From assembly GCA_025353585.1 (NCBI GenBank), contig JANXOM010000351.1, positions 1 to 35,828 on the forward strand: a stretch of 35,828 nucleotides of DNA. The letters run 5' to 3'. The notes beneath the pieces were generated by a model that searched no databases, was not told the DNA's origin, and worked only from the letters and a program-made list of their open reading frames with translations. The stretch is from Deltaproteobacteria bacterium. GTDB taxonomy: Bacteria > Myxococcota_A > Polyangia > Haliangiales > Haliangiaceae. Positions 35,160 to 35,828 of this stretch are shown here, one piece after another; position 1 is the stretch's first letter, and every line of letters begins with the position of its first letter. The position numbers and the translations under genes are program-made.

Positions 35160-35828
35160 GCATCCGGACGGCGCGATGACCCTCGACGAGCTCCTCGGTG
35201 ACACGGCGTGGCTGCGCGGGCTCGCGCGCTCGCTGGTGCGCGACGCGGCGGCGGCCGAGGACCTCGTCCAGGACGCGGCCGTGGTAGCGGCGGAGGAGGC
35301 GCCGCGCGACGGCCGGCCGCTGCGCCCGTGGCTCGTGCGCGTCACGCGGAACCTCGCGCGGATGACCGGGCGCACGGCGACGCGGCGGGCGGCCCGGGAA
35401 GCGTCCGTGGCCGGGCTCGCGAGCGCGCCGTCGCGGCCCGACGAGCTCGTCCTCCGGCTCGAGCTGCACCGCCTGCTCGCGGAGCTGGTGATCGCGCTCG
35501 CCCCCGCCCAGCGCGACGTGGTCGTGCTGCGCTACGTCGACGAGCTGTCGTCGGCCGCGATCGCCGAGCGCCTCGGGATCCCGGAGGGCACCGTGCGCTG
35601 GCGGCTCAAGCAAGCGCTCGACGAGCTGCGCGCGCGCCTCGACGCCCGCCGCCCCCGCCGCGCCTGGGTCCCCGCGCTCGCCGCCCTCGGCCCGGGCAGC
35701 CGCAGCGCCCTGCCGCCGCTCGCCGCGCTCGCCGCAATCATCGCGTCGATCATCCTCGCCGTCGGCGGCCTCGCCTGGCTGGCCCTGCCGCGCGCGGCCG
35801 CGCTCCCGGTGCCCGCGTCCAAATGGGG
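35158..35828 (+). CDS. ECF sigma factor with C-terminal membrane segment (3' end outside window)
   Basis: At least 223 residues, open to the window edge. Region 2 of an ECF sigma factor covers about 13-80 (LARSLVRDAAAAEDLVQDA, PWLVRVTRNLA) and region 4 about 104-162 (LAPAQRDVVVLRYVDELSSA, IPEGTVRWRLKQALDELRA). After a basic stretch (DARRPRRAW) a hydrophobic segment of about 24 residues (187-210, AALAAIIASIILAVGG in its core) reads as a membrane helix, followed by PALPVPASKW-like residues. Ordinary ECF factors end shortly after region 4, so this is a fused membrane anchor. It may hold the factor at the membrane until released. ATG 35176 is an alternative start. It follows the hybrid kinase by 45 bases on the same strand. 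Confidence 0.88.
   Translation, partial: MHPDGAMTLDELLGDTAWLRGLARSLVRDAAAAEDLVQDAAVVAAEEAPRDGRPLRPWLVRVTRNLARMTGRTATRRAAREASVAGLASAPSRPDELVLRLELHRLLAELVIALAPAQRDVVVLRYVDELSSAAIAERLGIPEGTVRWRLKQALDELRARLDARRPRRAWVPALAALGPGSRSALPPLAALAAIIASIILAVGGLAWLALPRAAALPVPASKW

Overview
The window is very GC-rich (near 70% by eye) with strong G/C preference at third codon positions. It encodes a soluble Ser/Thr kinase with an N-terminal zinc ribbon, PAS-kinase-receiver hybrids, many lipoproteins, tripartite ABC exporters and a histone H1-like lysine-rich protein. This mix suggests a large-genome Myxococcota (deltaproteobacterial) chromosome, perhaps of the Haliangium/Kofleriaceae type. That placement is inference. 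I saw no rRNA, tRNA, CRISPR, transposase or phage genes.

Layout. 3-581: end of an unknown gene whose stop overlaps that of a zinc alcohol dehydrogenase (578-1657). 1695-8768: one minus-strand block reading response regulator, sensor kinase, MacA-like adaptor, MacB-type ATPase, MacB-type permease and TolC-like channel, which looks like a two-component system placed with the exporter it controls. 8842-10780: a secreted GH5-like glycosidase and an outer-membrane lipoprotein. 10948-12819: a PAS-PAS-kinase-receiver hybrid. 12855-15917: phosphofructokinase divergent from an enoyl-CoA hydratase/small lipoprotein pair, then a GH114-type glycosidase. 15976-18553: RecD2-type helicase and a small zinc-ribbon protein. 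18573-24190: a second ABC exporter with three consecutive adaptor genes between its ATPase and permease; a TolC-like channel converges on it (24200-25759). 25903-30381: minus-strand diheme lipoprotein, phosphoserine aminotransferase, an 87-residue protein, the Ser/Thr kinase and a barrel-like outer-membrane protein. 30491-30868: H1-like protein, preceded by a repeat-rich control region (30921-31128). 31096-33479: methyltransferase and poly(A) polymerase. 33601-35112: second PAS hybrid kinase. 35158-end: ECF sigma factor with a membrane-spanning tail, cut by the window edge.

Expression. Gene starts are packed with 4-base GTGA or ATGA stop/start overlaps inside operons. At many first-in-transcript genes a TAnnnT hexamer, which fits a -10 element, lies only 6-9 bases before the start codon and no Shine-Dalgarno sequence is visible. 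This suggests widespread leaderless or near-leaderless transcription.

The most unusual items are the triple-adaptor exporter, the repeat/DnaA-box/terminator region upstream of the H1-like gene, the two-repeat H1-like protein itself, the palindrome cluster flanked by direct repeats at 25790-25908, and the membrane-tailed sigma factor.
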